A stretch of 64,000 bases of DNA from Dicaeum eximium (Eukaryota; Chordata; Aves; Passeriformes; Dicaeidae): NCBI GenBank assembly GCA_013396995.1, contig VWZP01007855.1:1373510-1437509 (forward strand). Reading direction: 5' to 3'. This document shows, in pieces, positions 58,601 through 64,000 of the stretch. Positions within the stretch are counted from its first letter, which is position 1. Every line of letters starts with the position of its first letter. The translations under genes and the position numbers were made by a program. Under the pieces are notes generated by a model, which ran no database searches, was not told where the DNA came from, and saw only the letters and a program-made list of their open reading frames with translations.

Positions 58601-61600
58601 TTATGCCTGCATGATGACGTGCTTCAGGATAAATGTTGAAGGACAGTTTTGCTAAGGAGCAGTCAAACTAACTCATATCTGCTGTGGAAGTTTGTTCAGC
58701 CTTCAGCTGGTGCCAGTTTCTGCTGGAGCAGAAAGTCAAAATATCAGTGCTGTAGGAAGCCCCATCACCAGCAGAACCTTCTGTGGTCCAAATTCAGTCC
58801 TGAGCCTACCTCTAAACATTCCCTGTGTTCAGAGGGTTTGTAAATAGAGTGTGAACAATGCTTTAATTTAGCAAATGATTTTAAATTTAATGCACAGCTG
58901 AAATAAAATGCAACCCTCTTTAGAGATGTCGTTCCTAATGTGGCTATGGATTAAAGCTCATTGATTGCTACCAGCAAAAGAATGAAATAAAAGTGCCCCT
59001 GCTCCATGCAGAGGCTGCAGATTGACCATTACAGCACTGAGCACCTTGTTGGATCGAGGATTCAGAGTGTTTTCTGGACTTGCAGCCAAAATGCAGCCAT
59101 GGCCCATTGCTGCCCATTTGTTCCCACGCCAGCATTGTCCTCTGGCTTCAGCCCCTCCCTGCAAGGTGGGAGCAGAGGAAGCTGGGCAGGGTCCTGTTCC
59201 TTGGGTGCAGCTCAAGGCAGCAGAGCTCTCATGCACAGAGGGAGGGAGGGTAGCAAGCAATGCCTGCTCAAGCCTGGCTGTTCAGATTTTCCAGTGGTTT
59301 TGTGTCTCTCTGTCCCACCACTGTGGTGCAGGGTATTAAAAGTAAAAATAGACCTGCTGATGCAGTGCTTACCAGGCTGTGTAGGCTGAAGAGGAGGCAA
59401 TTCCAGCCTCGTAGTACTCCCTAAATTCTAGTTTGGTAGTTGTGCATGTTGGTGATAATTTCATTTATGATGCCTCTGTCAGCTTACAGGAACTTTGACT
59501 TCTCTGTGTTTAGTCTCTGTTCCTCCAGTTACCCAGCCTAAATTGAAGCTGCCTTTTTAAAATCTTGGGGTTGAGAAACTAACTGCATACCCCTGACTTC
59601 TAAACTCTTGGCACATTTGAAAGTTTATTATCACTCTATGAACTTTGGTCATTTAACTGATGGATACTTTTTCTCCCCATTCTTTTATTGTAGTGAGTGG
59701 TGGCAAAGCATAAAGATCTTCCCTGTTGATTCCTCTCAGTTTGCAGCTGAAGAATTATCAAGACTCAGTCTGATGGTGGGATACAACAATCTTGTTTCGC
59801 TTGCTGCCTTCTGATGCTCCCATTTAGCTACATCTGTGCCACATTGACAGTAGTTTTCTCTTTAGAGACAACTGAAATCACTCAACTGCTTAGACATAAT
59901 GTGTGCAATAAATAATGTCTTGAGACTCCAGGTAGTTAGAAGAAACCACATGAAAGCATCTAGATCTGATATGATTCACAATCACTGAAGGTTTGATTTC
60001 CCTCAGAGCTAACAACTCTCTTCTGCCTTGCAGTCTGTTCCCAGAGCAGCTCAATTTCATTTTCCTCTAGGAACTGGGATAGATGAGAGCATCCATCTGC
60101 TGCTGGCTTCTCCTTTTGTCCATTGCTGTTCAACAATAGGATTGTTGAGTCACTGAGAGGTTAACGAAGCTTTTTTTTTTGTCAGTGGTCCAACCTCTTT
60201 GTATAGCTGTGTGGAACAGCACACTGAACAGAAATAATGGGAAAATCTTGTTGCTGGAATGACGGGGGTTGTCATTTTGTGATACCAGGGTAAAGATCTG
60301 CTTAAGCTTCAGGCTTCTGGCTGTGTTACGGGGTGGCTGAGCACAGATCTCTCTGCAAGAACATTAAATATTAGTTTCTCTGTGTCTCCTTGGATCCAGC
60401 AGTGTTGGAGCAAGGGGGGGGAATCAGAACGATTACAGTCGGTTCAGCAGTAGCTTCCCATTTAGGATGGTTTTGTTATGAGCCTTTTGGGGTTTGGCAT
60501 TGGAAAAAGGGTGGATTGTAACCCTTAATTATGAAGTGTGGGAACAATTGGAGCTGGACAGACAGGCAGCAGTCCAGATCCTCTTCCTGAGCGAGCAAAG
60601 CTTTTGTGCTGTGCCATCCCACTGCACAAATGACCGTGCTGGGCTGTTGCTGGATTGATTGGTTTTGATCCCTTTTAGGAAGGGGTTTGGAAGCTCTAAT
60701 TTTGGGTTTATCACAGTAGTCAGGCTCCTGCCCTGTTGCTCCGGGCAAGCCTGTTACCGTGGCTACCCCAAAGAACTTCCCGTGGAAGGGGGAGTGTAGG
60801 ATTAAAAACCAATTGTTAAATCCAGTTGAACTGGGACATCAGTGGCTTGATTCCTGTGGGTTCAGTGACAAAGTAACTGCAAGGAAAGATGTGAAGGTGC
60901 TGTGTTTTGCTCATGCAGGGAATGGAGAGCTTTGAGAGGGAATTGAGCTTGGGATGGTGTGGGGGGAGTGGGCTGTGACTTGCTGGATGTCACCTGGGGC
61001 ACTTTTCTTGCCCTATCTCTTACCAGCGTGTAGATGAGGGCACCCAGCAGAGCAGGGTGGCAATAGGGTTTACAGGAGTGTTTGCTGGTGGCAATGCTCC
61101 AAGAAACTCTCACCTTTTCTTTCCAGAGCACCTCTCCAGGCTGGGCTTTCCCTACAGTTCAGGCAAAGTGCACCTGTTGTCACTCAGGCCACTCTGTCAC
61201 TGCTGACCCCAGCTGTGCCTCCTTTCCAGGCTCTCATTCCAGCAGAGCTCATGCTAAAAAATGGAAAATACAGAACTCCTCTTTGGGACACAACTTCACT
61301 TTTTAAATCTTTATTTTTCCCTCCCAGCAGCTGCTGTGCCTTTGTGGTGACTGGTATATGCATGGCCCTGCATTCTCCTGTTGGGAATGTTAAAAATACC
61401 AGCTACAGTTTTCCCTTTCCACATACCAAAATATATTAATGTGCTGCTGCTTTGATTAGTCATTTCCTTTTCTTTTGTTCCTTTTGCAACAGGGTAAAAG
61501 ACAGCATGTGCACACTTGAGTTAAATCTTGTCTGGTTAAGAAGTCTGAAGCTAAATAGATTCTCTTAGGTTAATACCTGTCTTTGTTGGAAGAAGAATTC

Positions 61601-62931
61601 TGTTCTTATCCCTTCAATATACATTCAAAAATAAGTCTGGATAAAGTCACTTTTATGGTGTTCAGACTAAGAATATCTTTGTGTGATTTATTTTTGTAGT
61701 GGAAAGAAATTCTAATATGAACAAGATTAATTCTTACCATGAATTTAATATATTCTTGAAGATAGGCCTTTGATGATACATTGCTATAGGAAATTTTCCA
61801 AATTAATTTATTTTGAGGTTTCTTGTCTTCCTCCTGTACCATCACCTCGGTGCACACGTTCCTCCTTCCCTGAGCTCCTGTGACACCTCATTCAGTGTGG
61901 GTGGAAACTTTGTGAAAGCAGCAGTGTGACGCTGCTGGGCTGTGCATGGCTCAGTTTGGGGTAGTTCTGGCAGCCTCTGCACGCTTGGGGTGTGGGGGTA
62001 CAAAGGTTAATAAATCAACTTACAGGGACCTGCTGAAGTTGCTCTGAGTGACTTGCTTGCCCTTGAAGGCTGGATATTTTTTGCTCCTGTTGCTGTGGCT
62101 GCCTTAGTGAGAAATTTGGGAGAAAAGCTTTAGCACTAGGCGGTCTGGAGAGCTGCAGAACAAGTGGTAGGTTTCAAACTTCCTTGTGTGTGTGGAGGAA
62201 TTCAAGTGAATAAGCTAAAAAGTCGCCTGGCGAGTATAGTTAAGGGCAAAGTTGTGTAGAAATCTGGAGAATCGAACAATAAATTAAGACTGATTTTGTT
62301 CTCAGTTGTGTCCAAACTTTAGAAACACAACCCATAAACAACATGCCATCCTCTTTAGCAATCTGTCGTGGTTTTCCTGTCGCCCTGGGCGTTTGCTCTG
62401 CCCTGGATTCAGGCAGGGGGCAGCTTGTGCCTGCCCGGGCAGCTGGGGCTTGGGCAGCAGGGGAAAACTCTGCTGCTGGCCATGTGCAAAGCTTGCAGGA
62501 AGGGGATTTTACCTCTCCTGGGATGCACAGGCAGGTAACACACAACACACTCGAGTCTTCTCCTTGGCTCTTTGCAGCTCTTGTGTATAAAAACCTGGGT
62601 TGTTTTTTTGAATGAGCATTAGCCTCCCAGTACTCAAATGCCATTCATACTTTCACAGAATCTGCTAAGGCAAAAAAAAAAAAACCAAAAAAACTGGACC
62701 AAAGGCCTTTGCTTCTTTTGTTTCTGTCTCCTCCTATTTTACATTTATTTTAAAAAATATTAACAAGAATTCATAATACAGGAATGTATATTTATATAGT
62801 TATATTTGCTACTTACACTGGGAAGGGGAAAATGTTTAATTCCAGCTGTTTTCTCTTTGCAGATTGCTGTGAAGGTATGAGAGGAATCTGAGTATTGAGA
62901 AGCTACTGCTCATACCTGCTTTTCTCTGTTA

Positions 62932-63170
62932 TAGAATCATGGAATGATTTGGGTTTGGAAGGGACCTTAAAAACCATCTTATTTCCACCCCATGCCATAG
63001 ACAGGGACACCTTCCACTACACCAGGCTGCTCTAAGGCCCCATCCAAACTGTATTTGAACACTTCAGGGATCCAGGGGCAGCTTCTCTGGGCAACCTGTG
63101 CCAGAGCCTCACCACCCTCACAGCCAAGAATTTCCTTCCACACTTGGAATTGGATGTAAGGAGATGAAAG
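62932..63170 (-). repeat. CR1 3' region, antisense
   Basis: Starts TATAGAATCATGGAATGATT, then GGAAGGGACCTTAAAAACCA, ACACCTTCCACTACACCAGG and CTCTGGGCAACCTGTGCCAG blocks. Confidence 0.9.
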
Positions 63171-64000
63171 GGATGTAGCAGCCCTAAACTTCTCAGGAGA
63201 TGAAAAAAATTTTTTTTTTTTTGTTTTACTTGGAAGTTGACCAGAGGGTGGTCAACTGCATCATTCCCATGGGTGCTGCAGATCTTGTTTTAATTGAGTT
63301 AAAGTAATAGAGCATGGCAGGGGTAGGTGCAGAATGAATGTACTTCAGCTAATGCAACTTCTTCCTGCATCAGAAAGGGATTAAGCTGTGTTAGAGTGAG
63401 CAAACCCAGCTGGGCTCAGACCTGTGCCGTACCTGCCCTGGCTCTTTAGGGGCTGGTAGCTGCTCCCTGAGGCTTTCTGTGGGTCCAAGGTGAAGATTAT
63501 ATTGTGAATGTCTATTTATTCACTAGACCACAACAGACCTCTTAAGGCCTTTGTTGAGGTGCACAGCAGCTTTAAAGCTGTGTAAGTGGCTTTTGTGTGT
63601 GGTAAAGCTGAGCTGCTGTGGAGTGTCACAGCAACCTGGATTGTACAAACCCTTGTGAACTTCCCAGACAGCTAACTAGAATAAAAACAGGTGTGGCCTG
63701 GTCCCTCCCTCTTGTCCAGGTGCTGGGCAGAAGCAGATTTCAGGTGTGGTTGTGTGTGTTTTATGCTTTTGCCCGTCTGACCCAGGAGTCCTGGCTCAAA
63801 TCTGCACCTGGCTCGTGCTTTTGGATGGGCTAGTGTTGCAGGAGATCCCTTGATGCTCAAAAACTGCACGACATATGGAACTGCTGCTCAGACTGGGAAC
63901 CCAAGCTCAGCTTTGGCCATAAGTCTGCTAGATTTGGCTCTTATTTGTAGTATTATTTTGGGAAAATTCTGTGATCTTCTTTTTATGCCTTCCTATTTTG

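Larger units (their letters stand above)
49901..64000. other. Non-coding stretch, possibly a large first intron
   Basis: About 14 kb with two CR1 copies and no exon that I can assign. All open frames are short and lack recognisable domains. It is consistent with intron 1 of KTN1 or with intergenic DNA. Confidence 0.4.

Noticed and set aside
1..64000. CRISPR arrays, operons or prokaryotic mobile systems
   Set aside because: The window is vertebrate nuclear DNA with introns, CR1 LINEs and CpG-rich promoters; no spaced direct repeats of CRISPR type were seen.

Overview
The window is vertebrate nuclear DNA, almost certainly from a bird and probably a passerine or close relative. Genes are split by GT-AG introns, are compact, and start in CpG-rich patches. 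The only abundant interspersed repeat I recognise is the CR1 LINE 3' end: more than a dozen copies ending in, or beginning with the complement of, the ATTCTRTG-type tail. Gene order FBXO34 (+), ATG14 (-), TBPL2 (-) matches the block on human chromosome 14q22.3, from which KTN1 (+) would be expected next.

Layout. 1-2.3 kb: the 3' part of the FBXO34 coding exon and its 3'UTR, with one N at 525 that shifts the frame and appears to hide missing sequence. 2.3-8.8 kb: the convergent 3'UTR/intergenic zone. 8.8-24.9 kb: complete ATG14, ten coding exons reconstructed by reading frame and splice sites (493 aa), with a CpG-rich start and a CACGTG box 15 bp upstream of the ATG. 24.9-27.5 kb: spacer with an antisense CR1. 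27.56-36.08 kb: complete TBPL2, seven coding exons (319 aa), including a 17-codon first exon. A perfect tRNA-Gly(UCC) gene lies on the opposite strand inside TBPL2 intron 1. 36.1-48.6 kb: no coding exon recognised; it holds a (ATGG)17 microsatellite, a 75-nt pyrimidine run and a 700-bp near-perfect duplication split by one N, which looks like an assembly artefact. 48593-49538: a gap of Ns. 49.5-50.0 kb: a GC/CpG-rich flank that may be the promoter and first non-coding exon of the next gene, by synteny KTN1. 50-64 kb: no coding exon recognised, consistent with a long first intron or intergenic DNA.

The genes are functionally unrelated: a ubiquitin-ligase substrate adaptor (FBXO34), the autophagy PI3-kinase subunit (ATG14) and a germline TATA-binding factor (TBPL2). 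They are neighbours by conserved synteny, not as an operon. I found no evidence of a previously undescribed system. The most useful observations are a GC-AG intron in ATG14, the antisense tRNA in TBPL2, two TBPL2 intronic CR1 copies sharing a non-CR1 flank, a possible TFEB/CLEAR box at ATG14, and two single-N assembly defects.
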